A stretch of 64,000 bases of DNA, taken from positions 24,162,688 through 24,226,687 of the forward strand of contig CM065181.1 of assembly GCA_033026295.1 (NCBI GenBank), given 5' to 3'. Made by a program: the position numbers and the translations under genes. The DNA comes from Channa striata. Lineage: Eukaryota > Chordata > Actinopteri > Anabantiformes > Channidae. Positions 25,140-35,959 of this stretch are shown in pieces. The notes below the pieces were generated by a model. That model was not told where the DNA came from. It saw nothing but the letters and a program-made list of their open reading frames with translations, and made no database searches. Every line of letters starts with the position of its first letter. Position 1 is the stretch's first letter.

Positions 25140-25255
25140 GAACATGTGTCCTGAGGTTTTAGATTAATTACCTTCTGACATTGTCAGATTCGAACCTACC
25201 TCCTGCAGCAGTCGGTTATACATTTAAGGTATCTGACTCAGCACCTCAGGGGAAA
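25140..25255 (-). other. Possible tRNA-like (SINE head) sequence
   Basis: On the minus strand a pol III box A-like TGCTGAGTCAG is followed about 45 bases later by a box B-like GGTTCGAATCT. The acceptor stem does not pair, so this is not a functional tRNA. It could be a decayed tRNA-derived SINE head. Confidence 0.3.
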
Positions 25256-25335
25256 TCTCCTGTGGCAGCTGAATGGTTCCTGCCATGTGAATTTTCACGT
25301 GTCTCCTGAAGCTGCCACTAAATCTATAGCGCACA
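25240..25335 (-). pseudogene. Single decayed C2H2 finger relic
   Basis: The minus strand reads RYRFSGSFRRHVKIHMAGTI and then QLP, which lines up with the second half of a C2H2 finger plus its linker (compare FRYSGDVSRHMRIHTGEKPF in ZNF-C). HTGEKPF has decayed to HMAGTIQ. It probably belongs with the promoter-like relic at 25600-25705. Confidence 0.6.
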
Positions 25336-25384
25336 CACACACACGTTTGTACAGTATTGACTTGTGAGGACACTCATTGACGTA

Positions 25385-25565
25385 ATGCAATCCCTAGCCC
25401 CTAACCCTAACCATCACAGGTGAATGCCTAACCCTAACCTAAACCTAATTCTAACCCTAAAACCCAGTCTTGACCCTCAAAAATCCATTTTTTAGGTAAA
25501 AAAAAATCGTGAGGACCGGCCAAAATGTCCTCACTTTACAAAAATGTCCTCACTCTGATGGTTAA
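25385..25565 (+). repeat. Interstitial telomere-like CCCTAA array and flanking repeat
   Basis: From 25391 to 25475 there are several degenerate CCCTAA units. At 25508-25555 two GTCCTCAC-containing units follow (GACCGGCCAAAATGTCCTCA). This combination recurs in fish genomes as an interspersed repeat and does not imply a chromosome end. Confidence 0.6.
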
Positions 25566-25599
25566 AAAAATTCTTTGGTACTCACTGTGAATGCTGTAC

Positions 25600-25705
25600 A
25601 GTCTCACACACACACACACACAGAGTTCCACTTTGCCAAGGAAAGTGTCGAGGACCGAACAGCGACACCTTCTGCAGCGGGGGAGCACGTACCTTTACTG
25701 CAGGA
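25600..25705 (-). repeat. Orphan copy of the ZNF-E promoter region
   Basis: A (CA)n run, then TTTGCCAAGGAAAGTGTCGA and CTTCTGCAGCGGGGGAGCA, match 29650-29755, immediately upstream of ZNF-E exon 1, in the same orientation. No first exon follows it, but a decayed zinc finger lies 300 bases downstream on the minus strand. Confidence 0.75.
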
Positions 25706-25709
25706 CACA

Positions 25710-27200
25710 CACGTGCTGAGTGGTGAAGCAGATGTTTTCAACTGCTCATGTCCAGTAAAAATCACCATGAGGACACTTTTTATTTCACCGTACATTGTTG
25801 CGTGTTGTGATTAGTGGTGACTGTTATTAAATGTGTATTTTAGTCATTTGAGAGTTTCTGTTAAGGGATTTTACACAATCTGAAGGCGTCCAGCTCATAA
25901 AACTTGAACCTGGGTTGTTGGTGCTTATTAAGGTCAGTGACCTGGCTCAAAACTACATGATTCTTTGGTTGTGTCTAGATCAGGAATAATTTTTTTTACA
26001 CAGAAAAAAAACTCAATCGTAGAAAAAAGACCCAGCTTAAAGCAGGTGAAAACTAAACTGGCAGTCCAGGTCAGAGCTCCTTCATCCTGCTCACAGAAAT
26101 CCTCGTCTGCGTCCCAGTATGCAAAGCTTCTCTGGCTACAGCAGCAGCTCCGACCTGCAGAGTAAGTCTGTGGTGGGCTCAGACCCCCAACACAAACTAG
26201 AATCAGACCTCTGGCCCGCAGCAGGCCACAACTGCTGGGTCCCAGTCTCTGCTCAGTCTAATTGTTACACAGATATTTAAAGACGCTCTTATGTGGACAA
26301 AAGTCAATCTGGTTCAAGGTCTTCCACTGTGTCCATGAACAGTGCATTTAGCTTAGGTTCTGCTGCTGCGAGTTGTACAGTCATGTGTATCAGCTGTAAA
26401 ATGAGGAACCTGAACCTCCTGAATCAGCATTTGAAGGAGCTTAACCAGCAACAACAGGATGCAGGAATGGACTGGTCCCTTTGGACGATTTCTGCTTCAA
26501 ATCACTTAAATACAGGGGCTGTGTGATACAACCACATACTGTCAGATTAATAGTTATTGGAAGAGCAATCAGGTATTTAGCATTAAGCCTCTGTTCACCA
26601 CCACACTGGACTTGAAACACACAACATGAAAAAAGTCAAGAGGAGATGCAGAGAAGGACAAAACAAACCCAGACTCAGATGTTTGTACACGACCCAAGCA
26701 TTTTGTTAGAGGCTTCATAGAAACAAGTTTTAAATAAAAAAAGGATCAAAATAAGCCAAAGCAGACAAATAAATTAGTATCTTTGTTCTGTTGAGTCTTT
26801 ATATATGAGGTTTATAATTTAATAAGAAACAGGGCTTTTGTTGTGGGGATTTCACAGAAACTGTTTGCTGAAATAATACAACATGTACTGTATCATCTGA
26901 AACGTATCACACAGCCCCATGACGCCTGACCACACACGCTATGGACAGGGGGGCAACATGTGACATTAGCTGCCTTAGCTGAACAGAACCGCTGGGATCA
27001 ACAGGTTCCTACACTTAGCTCACTTATCTGAAACACAAGCACACACAGGAAAAACTGGGCGCAGTGGATCTGAACTTGACTACTTTCTGTAGTGAGACCA
27101 CCACAATGTTGTGTTACATTTACTGTCTTTATCTGTTTCAGCAACACTCTTCTTTGAGGATCAGGGTCTCAACAGGAACCAGCACAAACCCTATCTAGAA
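25710..27200. other. Intergenic DNA, no gene recognised
   Basis: No exon or RNA gene could be supported. Confidence 0.35.
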
Positions 27201-27204
27201 CTAG

Positions 27205-27415
27205 AACCTTTATTGTCGTCACTGAGCACATATACATATTGCACATACATTTTACAAATAAATTTGTCCTCTTCATTTAACCCATCCCTCGGGGGGGAGC
27301 GGTGCTCAGTGTCTCGTTCAGGGACACGCCTGGTGGGTAGGCTAGGATTTAATCCCACAGAGTTCTGCGCCCTATTCATGTATACCATCCAGCTGCTCTA
27401 CTCTACTCATCTACC
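27205..27415 (+). repeat. Interspersed fish repeat fragment
   Basis: Features such as CCTTTATTGTCGTCACTGAG, AAATTTGTCCTCTTCATTTA with ACCCATCC, and a GGGACACGCC segment recall a common fish repeat that carries a stretch adjacent to the word AAATTTGTCCTCTGCATTTA. The class is uncertain. Confidence 0.45.
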
Positions 27416-27592
27416 AGGCTACTAACCGTGCTGATGTCAAACCCCTCGTCTGGTTTTGTACGTGTATGCGTACTTTGGATCATATAATTCAATGATTACT
27501 TTTAGTCTCTGAGAGAAGAAGTAATGAACCACTGCTGACGACAGGACGTGGATCTAAGACGAGGTTACATCTGGCTCCTGACTGAAGGACCA

Positions 27593-29572
27593 TCACGATG
27601 TGCTCAGCGGTTCGTTCTGAACTTTCGCTGAACACACGTCTACAGGCTCGGCCGCTGGACTCTCTGCTGTGTGCAGCTTCATGTGTCTCTTCAGATGTCC
27701 AGTGACCGTGAAACACTTGCCGCAGACGGAGCAGCTGAAAGGTTTCTCTCCCGTGTGGATTCTCATGTGGATCTTCAGGCTCCCCTTCTGGGCACAGCTT
27801 TTGCCACAGATGTTGCAGCTGAATGGTTTCTCTCCTGTGTGAACTCTCATGTGTTTGGTCAAGTCTCCTTTTTCAGCACAGCACTTCCCACAGAACGGGC
27901 AACTGAAGGGTTTCTCTCCCGTGTGAACTCTCATGTGTTTTTTCAGGTCTGTTTTCTGAGCACATCCTTTCCCACACACAGAGCAACTGAATGGTTTTTC
28001 CCCCGTGTGGTACTTGATGTGTCTGTTGAGATGTTCTTTGACGTGGAAACTCTTGTTACACACCGAGCAGGTGAAAGGCTTCTCTCCCGTGTGGATCCTC
28101 ATGTGCCTGGTCATGTTCCCTCTGCCGCTGAAGTTCTTCCCACAGAATAAGCAGCTGTAAGGCTGCTCCCCGGTGTGACACCTCATGTGAGCCGTTAACG
28201 ATCCACTGTCTTTGAATGATTTATCACAGTCAGTGCAAGGAAACGGCCTCTCACCTGTGTGGTCCCTGATGTGTCTGTTCAAGTTCCCCTTAAGGCTGAA
28301 CCTCTTACCACAGTAGGAGCAGGGGAAAGGTCGCTCTTTTGATGAGGATCCGGTATCGTTCTCAGGGCCGTCGCTGTTTTTAGTATCTATACCTGACTGA
28401 GCTTTTTTTGTTTGGGTCCAATCACAGTCAGTGTCATCAGTCTGGTTAGAGTCTAGAGAATTGTCCTCACTAAGTGGTCCTAACTGAACATGTGGATGTG
28501 AGTTCCTGTCTGGCTGTGATCCTCCACAGTCCTCTCCATCAGCTCCTGTGTCCATGTGTTGAGCTGAGCCGCTGGTTAGAGGCTCTCTGTTGTCCTCAGT
28601 CTGACTTTGATGAAGCTGTGAGGACTCAGGTTTCTCCTCATCATCTTCACTCTTTACAGGGGCAGCAGTGAATGTGTACTTGGTGATAACAGCCTCCTCC
28701 GGCACTTGAAGCTTCTCTCCCTCCTCACTGCTCCACAGCTCCTCCTGCTCCTCTTTAATGTGGGGGGGCTCTTCTTCACTCACCAACAGCTCCCGGACGT
28801 CTGCAGAACACAATGAAACAGACACACACTGTCTTCACATACAGCAGACTAAATGTTCCTGAACTGGACTGCGTGGACAGATGCTGACAGCATGCTGAAA
28901 TTTATGTAACCCTGTAAGTTATTATTTGCAAGAAGCTAATATGAGCTGAATTATGATAGGATGACTAGAACCAGGAAACATGGATATTAGCAGATATCAG
29001 ACACGTATGTGCACTGATCGTTACTAAAGTCATTAGAACTTATGAAAACTAGGTAACCTGGGACACGTAAGAACGGCTCACATTAGGCAGCCGATCTGAG
29101 GCTCATGGGAGTTGTAGTTGCTGATATCCGGTGTCGGACAGTGTTTTCACGCTTTTCTGTAACGTGATGAACTTCAGTTTATTTCAGACTGAGGCACAAA
29201 CCAGGGAAAACCTTCCACCTCAGTGAAAACCGTAATGTTTGCGCAGCCGATGCTCGTTGACGTTAGCATGCACGCGGGGTCCTGACCTGCTCTGTGCAGC
29301 CGGACTTCGGGCTTCAGCACGGCATCCAGCAGCCTCCTCTGGCGGCAGATCTCCCGCTCCGACCGCTCCACTCGCTCCTCGTACTCCGTCACGGTCTCCT
29401 CGAACAGACCGACGATCTCCTCCGCAGCTGCCGTTAGCCGCTCGGTGAGCAGCGCTCTCAGCGCCGGGAGTTCTGCGGCTTCGTCTCCTTTCTCCAGCTG
29501 CAGCAGAAAGTCTTGAGCGGCGGCGCTGATCCGCTCATGGACCGACACCCGCAGCAGCTGCACGGCGCACAT
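27593..29572 (-). CDS. ZNF-E: eight-finger C2H2 protein
   Basis: Exon 1 (29572-29287) encodes the long form of the N-terminal module: MCAVQLLRVSVHERISAAAQ, then LLTERLTAAAEEIVGLFEET and RRLLDAVLKPEVRLHRA. It ends in phase 1 (GCAG|GTCAGG). Exon 2 (28800-27593) starts after TTCTGCAG with DVRELLVSEEEPPHIKEEQE, an acidic linker with FTAAPVKSEDDEEKPESS, then eight well-formed C2H2 fingers joined by HTGEKPF linkers and a short tail; 497 residues in all. Fingers 5, 6 and 7 have Cys where the core Phe normally sits (GKGCAQK, GKCCAEK, GKSCAQK). The likely role is a nuclear sequence-specific regulator. Exon 1 is base-for-base identical to that of ZNF-I in the opposite orientation 18 kb away, although the finger exons belong to different subfamilies. 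Confidence 0.92.
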
Positions 29573-29610
29573 TTTAATGCTTCTCTGCGCTTCGAGCCTC
29601 GGCGAACAAA

Positions 29611-29612
<2 letters not shown>
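29275..29612 (-). repeat. Inverted duplication, copy 1 (ZNF-E exon 1)
   Basis: By eye comparison this block is identical to 47609-47946 in reverse complement, from TTTGTTCGCCGAGGCTCGAA through the exon 1 donor. The identity covers synonymous sites and 30-40 bases of 5' UTR. Farther upstream the two copies are still alignable but clearly diverged. Confidence 0.9.

Positions 29613-29679
<67 letters not shown>
29612..29679 (+). repeat. (CA)n(GA)n compound microsatellite
   Basis: About 27 CA units followed by 7 GA units sit 40 bases upstream of the ZNF-E start codon, inside its promoter or 5' UTR. Confidence 0.93.
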
Positions 29680-29879
29680 TTCCGCTTTGCCGAGGAAAGT
29701 GTCGAGGACCGAGCGAACAGTGACATCTTCTGCAGCGGGGGAGCAAAGACAAAATCCAGCCTGTGGAAATGAGTCGCCAGGAATCCGTGTCCAAATATAT
29801 TAAATGTACCGGATGAAGGCCCAGCTGTGAGCGGACGAACCGAGCCAGGCACAGCTCAGACTCAACCATCCTGGGCCTT

Positions 29880-31015
29880 ATCAGTGACAGGGAGGAGGTG
29901 AGAACTCTGAGCAGCTGGAGTCAGAACGACAAGACCGAGGACGTCAGGAGACAGCAGTCAGACACACCCCATCCACACACTTTATATGTGTGTATATGAG
30001 CGTTAACCTGCACATGACAAATAAATCCATCCGCATCTGAATCGGAATGAATTAACGTATTTAGGATCAGGTGTACCTAATAAAATGGATTTTAAAAAAT
30101 GGACGAAAAATTACAGCTGATTCTAAAAACTAATTTACGGACTATGACAAGATGATTAGACAGGCAGTGAAACCTTCACCATTTTTATATATTTCATAAA
30201 CCAAACTTAAACTTTCTAAGACGTCAAAATTCAAAAGAGAATTGTTTAAACAATCAGACATGAAAACAAATGTTTTGCTTCCTTTTTTAATACACTGTTT
30301 TAGCAGAATCAAACAAAAAGTATACATTTTTATTTGGTTTCAGGGCAAAGAAATAAGTTGGTATTTTAAAATAATGTCAACAGGAAGCTGAAAAGGATTT
30401 AAACCACAGACATGTTTGTGATTTTTTTAAAATATCTATTTATGTTGTTTTAGCTGCATGTTCAGACTTAAAATCCAAACCACAGTGTTTGAGAATATCA
30501 GCTCCCCGTTCCTCAGTCAAAAACACACTAATGAATTATTACTTTGTAGAGTGATGATGATACAAATTAGAGTTACAACCTAAATAAACTGTTGTGATTT
30601 TTAGACTTTTAGACCTTTAACAGCGCTAGAGGCCAATGAACAATTACAATTTGTCCTTTCACCTACATACAAAAACACACTGTAACAAAGAGAAAAATAT
30701 AATTTAGCGTTTTCCAAATTTATCACAAATTTAAAAATGACTCAATTCTCATTTACACAAGTATTTGGATGGGTCTAGAACATAACTGGAGTTCTAACAC
30801 CTGTAGACTGAACTGACTGGGACACAGCTTAGAAAATAATGTTCCACAATTCACACTACATGTCATGACAAAAACCAAACCACCAAGTCCCAGGAACTGT
30901 CTGCAGGACTTCACTGTGTAGCTCAAATCAGGACAAATGCATAAAATCACGTTTCCAGGAGCACACTGCATGAGTTCTCCAAGAGAACGTCAAGAAATTC
31001 TCCACAGAGGGGGAA
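29880..31015. other. Intergenic DNA, no gene recognised
   Basis: AT-rich sequence between ZNF-E and the Tc1-like relic. No exon or repeat was assigned. Confidence 0.35.
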
Positions 31016-31019
31016 GAAC

Positions 31020-31340
31020 CTGATACAAAAACAAACGATCCATCAATTAGAGCCACAGCCTGTTTGGGGTGTGTTTAAAGGACAGCGACTTTGTACGTGG
31101 TCAGATCAAATAAACGCTGGGTGTATCCTCTGCCAGTAGCCTTCTTACAGTGAAGCATGGTCATATCATCATATGGGGGAAGTCCTGAGACTTAGGTGAT
31201 GGTTCATCTGTCAGTATGACCACAAACCAAAGAGCCAAGACAACAGTGGAGTGTCTTCCGGCCAAGTCTCTGAGGGGTCCAAGCAAAGCCCAGACTAACA
31301 CGCCACAGAACTTCTGTAGTCAGACCCGCAGATGCTCACA
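31020..31340 (+). mobile_element. Decayed Tc1/mariner-like transposase fragment
   Basis: ACAGTGAAGCATGGTCATAT resembles the Tc1 transposase VKHGG block. MTTNQRAKTTVECLPAKSLR with GPSKAQT resembles the NDPKHTAKTT...WPSQSPD block that follows it in Tc1 elements. Frames are broken and no terminal repeats are evident. Confidence 0.45.
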
Positions 31341-31608
31341 GACACTGTCCATCCACTCCCATAGACTGAGATTGTACGTGTGCCATAGAGCTTTTCAAAA
31401 ACATTCCTAACACTGTAATTAAGGCTGTTCTCCAGTGGTGCAGGTGGAACCTTAACACAACACAGCTGAGCCTTCATCTTTTTTTCCTCCCCCCTCCCTC
31501 TATTCCAGAACATTCTAACTTCTGATTTGACCAAAGACATTAAAGCAGTCCTTTTTATCAGTAAAAAAGGCTTTCAGTTAGAAAATAATTATATATTAAT
31601 ATGTATAG

Positions 31609-31636
<28 letters not shown>
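31609..31636 (+). repeat. Poly(T) tract
   Basis: About 28 consecutive T. It could be the poly(A) of a minus-strand retroelement whose body is unrecognisable. Confidence 0.8.
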
Positions 31637-31640
<4 letters not shown>

Positions 31641-31734
31641 TTCCAGCTTCTCTTCATTATTTGCATACAAGTATTAGGTTCAAAAAGTAAATAATGTTTT
31701 TAAAGTTTCAAATAAACTACAAACATCCATCATC

Positions 31735-31955
31735 TGTAGAGGCGCGATTCATCCTGGACAGGTCTCTATTCTGTCTCATTACTATAACATGCATGTCTTT
31801 CGACTGTGGGAGGAACCCATGCAAGAACAGGAAGAACATGCGAACTTCACACAAAAAGGCCACATTCGAACCGGGGACCTTCTAAAGCTGTGAGGCGGCA
31901 GCACTAACCACTCCACCTCCATGCCACCAGCTGCAAACTCATTTACAGAAAAAAT
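31735..31955 (-). mobile_element. tRNA-derived SINE, minus strand
   Basis: Reading the minus strand from 31955, a pol III box A (TGGTTAGTGCTG) is followed about 35 bases later by box B (GGTTCGAATGT). The common fish SINE body comes next (GAAGTTCGCATGTTC, GTTCCTCCCACAGTCGAAAG, GACCTGTCCAGGATG). The tail is cut near 31735. Confidence 0.65.
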
Positions 31956-32513
31956 GTCACTGCTTTTGTGAATGACCCTCATCAGTTCTATATGCAGCTT
32001 AGTGGGAAAAGAAATAGTGGTTTGGTACAGAGCACTGTGCTAACAGCCAAAATTCCACGCCCTTCTCTTCTTCTACTGAATAAAATCTATTTGCAATTGA
32101 GAATCATCATGAATCAAATTTGAACACCAAGAATCAGAATTAAATCAAGATCGTGGGTCTGACAAAGATTGCCACCAACAGCAGTTACACACAAAATGGT
32201 TTTACAAAGTACAAAGTGGATTTTTTTTATGAATTTACTAATTTTATTTGCAATATATTTTCAATTTGTCAAAATATGTTATTATTGTGTGTGGGTTAAA
32301 GAGGAAATTATCACTGTTTTATTTTCTGGTCTGGTTTTATTTTCTTCTGCTGATGTCTGATGGTCCAGAAATTGGAAGGTTGGAGTTGACTTTGCTGAGT
32401 CCGGCGAAATGGCCACATCTTATGTTATGTTTGAATGCCACTGGAAACACAAGAACTACACTGGGAACTTAAGGTCCTCTGACAGATGTGACAGTGGAGT
32501 ACAAAGCTGGTTG

Positions 32514-35500
32514 TCACAGCTGGATGAAGTTAGACTGAACTCCTTCCTGTTGTTTCAATGGCATAGTTCCGTCTTTGACGACTTGTTCTCCAGTGTGGAC
32601 CTTCATATGTGCATCCACGGAGCGTTTCTCCTGATAGCTCTTCCCGCAAACTCGGCAGCTGTAGGGTTTTTCCCCTGTGTGGGTCAGCATGTGTCTCTTC
32701 AGGTCGATCTTCTGGACGAAGCCCTTACTGCAAAGGTGGCAGCTGAATGGTTTCTCTTTCTTGTGGAACCTCTCATGTGTCTCCAGTGAGATCTTCTGAC
32801 GAAATCTCTTTCCACAAAGGCTGCAGATAAATGGCTTCTCGCCCGTGTGGATCCTCATGTGGGAATCCAGGTTGCCGATCTGTCTAAAGTTCTTTCCACA
32901 GACTCTGCATGTGTATGGTTTCTCACCGGTGTGGATCCTCTTGTGCACATCCAGATGCTGGCTCATGGAGAACTTCTTCCCACATACATCGCAGGAGTAG
33001 ATCCTGGGGTTCCCGCCCATGTGGCTCTTTATGTGTCTCTTCAGGACAGTGTTTTCAATGAACGTCTTGCCACAGAACTCGCAAATGTATGGCCTCTCCC
33101 CCGCATGCACCTTTAAATGTCGCTCCAGAGAACCTTTCCTGGGAAAGTCTTTGCCACAGTCTTTGCACCTGAAGGGCTTCTGACCAGTGTGCGTTCTCAT
33201 GTGGATTTCCATGTCCCTGAAGCTGATGCCACAGATGTCACAGATCCTGCTGGTCTCTCTGTGGCTCTGGATGTGGAGCTGCAGACTTTCTGAGGACTCT
33301 GACTGCTCTCCGCACACACCACAGCGGCAGTCAGGATCGTTACAATGAGTCTCAGCGTGCCTCACAAAGTTGCCCTTATTGTGAAATGCATTCCCACAGA
33401 CCTTGCAGCAATGAGAAGGAGTCAAACTCGGTTTCTTGTGTCTACTGCTGATGGCAAGCTGGTGGTCGAACTCGTGGTTCCGAGTGTGTCGTCGCAGCTC
33501 CGCGGTCTTTGCGAACCCTTTCCCACAAACTTTACAGCTGAACGGTGTCTGTCCGTCATGAGCCTTCATGTGTTGCTCTAGGGAGGCAGCATGGCTGAAA
33601 TCTTTGCAGCAGACAGTGCACTTAAATGGTTTCTCTGCCGTGTGGATCCTCACGTGCGTCACCATGTTTCCCTTCTGGTTAAACCCTTTTCCACATACAT
33701 AGCAGCTGAAGGGTTTTTCTCCGGTGTGCAGCCTCAGGTGCGTCTCCTGAGCTCGGATCGAGGGAAACTTCTTGCTGCAGAATCTGCAGGTCCTGCTGCT
33801 GTCGCGGTGAGTTTGAAGATGCAGCTTAAGACTGTTGCTAGACTCCAATTGTTCACCACACAGGCCGCAAAGACAATCAGCCTCCTTGGAGTGTTTCTCC
33901 ACATGTTTCATCAAAAAGCCTTTCCTGTCAAAGCCCTTTCCACACACTCTGCAGAAGTGAGGTTTCGCCTCTTTGTCGTCAACGCTCGGTTTGTGGTCTG
34001 GTTCAGAGGTGGTTTCAGGTCTGGTGGACGTGCCAGGAACAGGCTCCTTTAGCCGGTCGTCCACAGAGACATCGGGCTTTATGTGTTTTTCATCTGAGTG
34101 ACTCCTGACTCCCACAGACAGACACAACTCTGTGGAGTAAACAACGTAGGTTACATCAGGTTCCACCTTCCATGACCCCTGCAGTTTCAAAATCACAAAT
34201 ATTTCCCTCTCTTCAGGCTGGACAATGATTTTGACAGGATACTATCACAATAAACTTAACAAAATACCAGGAACAAGTCGTGGGTATGTAAGACACACAA
34301 AACCCATGTACTGACCATTTAGGCAGAAATGACTGTTAAACATGATGGCAACTCTCAACAGTAGTACCAACGATGAGCCTGATCTGTCTGTTTGACTGAA
34401 TATAATAAAACACTATGTGTAAGTCCTTCACACAAACAGAATGAAGGATGTTTGAAGTGAATGTTGAATGCAAGGTTATTCCTCACAGACAATTACAAGG
34501 CAGCCGCCTCCAGACTCTGCTGGGTCCATTTATTATAAATATAGTTTTCTAGCTAACATTTAATACCAATTCTCTTTAAATTAGTGGCAACATGCAAGCT
34601 TGACTTGTGTTAACAGTTCATTAAATATACTTAATGCAGGAGCAAATGAAACAGTACATCACGACTCTGTAGTCACAGCTGAGACCTGGGCCGAACACTG
34701 CATTTAGTGGATCTACACGCCAAACAAAGCTGTCATGTTGTGGACGAACCTTTTCATTTAAACCATCTTCTTTATTAAAAGGCTGCATGTTGTGTGTAAA
34801 AAACAGCTTGATTAAACATGTGTCTGCAACATATACGGTGCCGTACACATTATGTTTAGGACTGCGCCATCTCGGCTTCATTTTGAGCCGGGAAAAACTG
34901 ATGAAAACATTATGAAACGAGCAGCTTCTTTCCTTCTCTGGCACATGCATAGTTGGTGTGTTAGGGCCCAAAAAGTCTGTGTGGACACAAATTGTAATTA
35001 AACTTCTTAAGCTGAACCGACCACCTTCAGACACTGTTTGGATCAGAGAAAACCTATTTCTGCTTATAGTTTTTCTGTAATAAAAAAATGAAACACTGAT
35101 TTGTGACTCATTTCAAAGCCTGTGGTTTCATTAGGAAACCTGTGATCCACCGCCACCCACCCAAAAACTAACTGTGTTGTAGTGACTCTCCGCTGCCACA
35201 AACAGTAAATCTGGTCCTGATCCTCGGAACCACAAACATCGGTGAACTGCAGAAGAACCGGAGGTGCTCTGAACGAACTGTGAGAGGTGACAATAAAATG
35301 CACGTGAACTCACATTTTAAGGACAATCTGACAATTTGTGTCTCATCGGTTCATTAACCTTCTGTGACCCATGTGAAAACACGGGAACTACGTGTGTGTA
35401 GACCCGTGAAGGTGCTCTCTGTGTCCTCGTATCACTAAATATCACGTTTCACGCTCTGACCTGTCCCGTCTGCTCTGGGTCCGGGTCTCAGGGTCTCCCC

Positions 35501-35728
35501 GAGCTCTCCCGGATCTTTCTCCGCGGCTCTAGTCGCGTTGAAGGCGCTGAAGATCTCCTCCACGGCCGCGTTGATGCGCTCCGTCAGCAGCTCCTTCAGC
35601 ACCTCCAGCTCTGCCTGTCCGCGCTCCTTCAGCAGCTTGAAAATCTCCTTGCCGGTCTCCGCCAGCTGCTGGTCAATCACGGCTCTCAGGCTCCGGTCCT
35701 CGCTGTTTCTGGACCGTTTTCGGGACAT
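32514..35728 (-). CDS. ZNF-F: sixteen-finger C2H2 protein
   Basis: Exon 1 (35728-35461) encodes a long N-terminal module (MSRKRSRNSEDRSLRAVIDQ, then LLTERINAAVEEIFSAFNAT) and ends in phase 1 (GGACAG|GTCAGA). Exon 2 (34129-32514) starts after CTCCACAG with ELCLSVGVRSHSDE and has a short acidic linker and sixteen C2H2 units; the total is 627 residues. The array alternates canonical fingers with CGLCGEQLESSNSLKLHLQT-type fingers. It includes one short finger (CDICGISFRDMEIHMRTH) with nine instead of twelve residues between Cys and His. The protein ends QSNFIQL. The same ending pattern is found in ZNF-I and ZNF-J, so these three are close paralogues. Likely a nuclear DNA-binding regulator. Intron 1 (34130-35460) holds no recognised element. 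Confidence 0.92.
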
Positions 35729-35959
35729 TTCGGCCGAACAAAGAACGGAATGTAAACAATGCGAAAGTACTTCCGGGTCTATGCGTAGCACGCCGACGTC
35801 CCGTACGCGTGTGCGCATGGTGCGTCACGTGGTACGTCAGCGGAACCGGTATCTGTGGAGTTGGAGAGTTCGTTGTTTTGTTTGTTCTTGCATTAGCCCA
35901 GACACGCCGGAGGCCATGTTGCGTGATTTTGGACAGATGTACCGATTGGATGCTTAGAA

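Noticed and set aside
25185..25255. Functional tRNA gene
   Set aside because: Box A- and B-like words are present, but the acceptor and T stems do not pair properly.
25385..25475. Telomere
   Set aside because: Units are few, degenerate and internal, and are flanked by a dispersed repeat on one side and gene relics on the other.
27671..28150. 159-residue open frame (+) over ZNF-E
   Set aside because: Antisense shadow of the repetitive finger coding sequence; the same happens over ZNF-C, F, I and J.
29458..29661. Cys-Val repeat protein
   Set aside because: Translation of the (CA)n microsatellite and an out-of-frame reading of ZNF-E exon 1.
34621..35034. 137-residue open frame (-) in ZNF-F intron 1
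   Set aside because: No domain recognised. It may be old repeat DNA, but I could not support a family.
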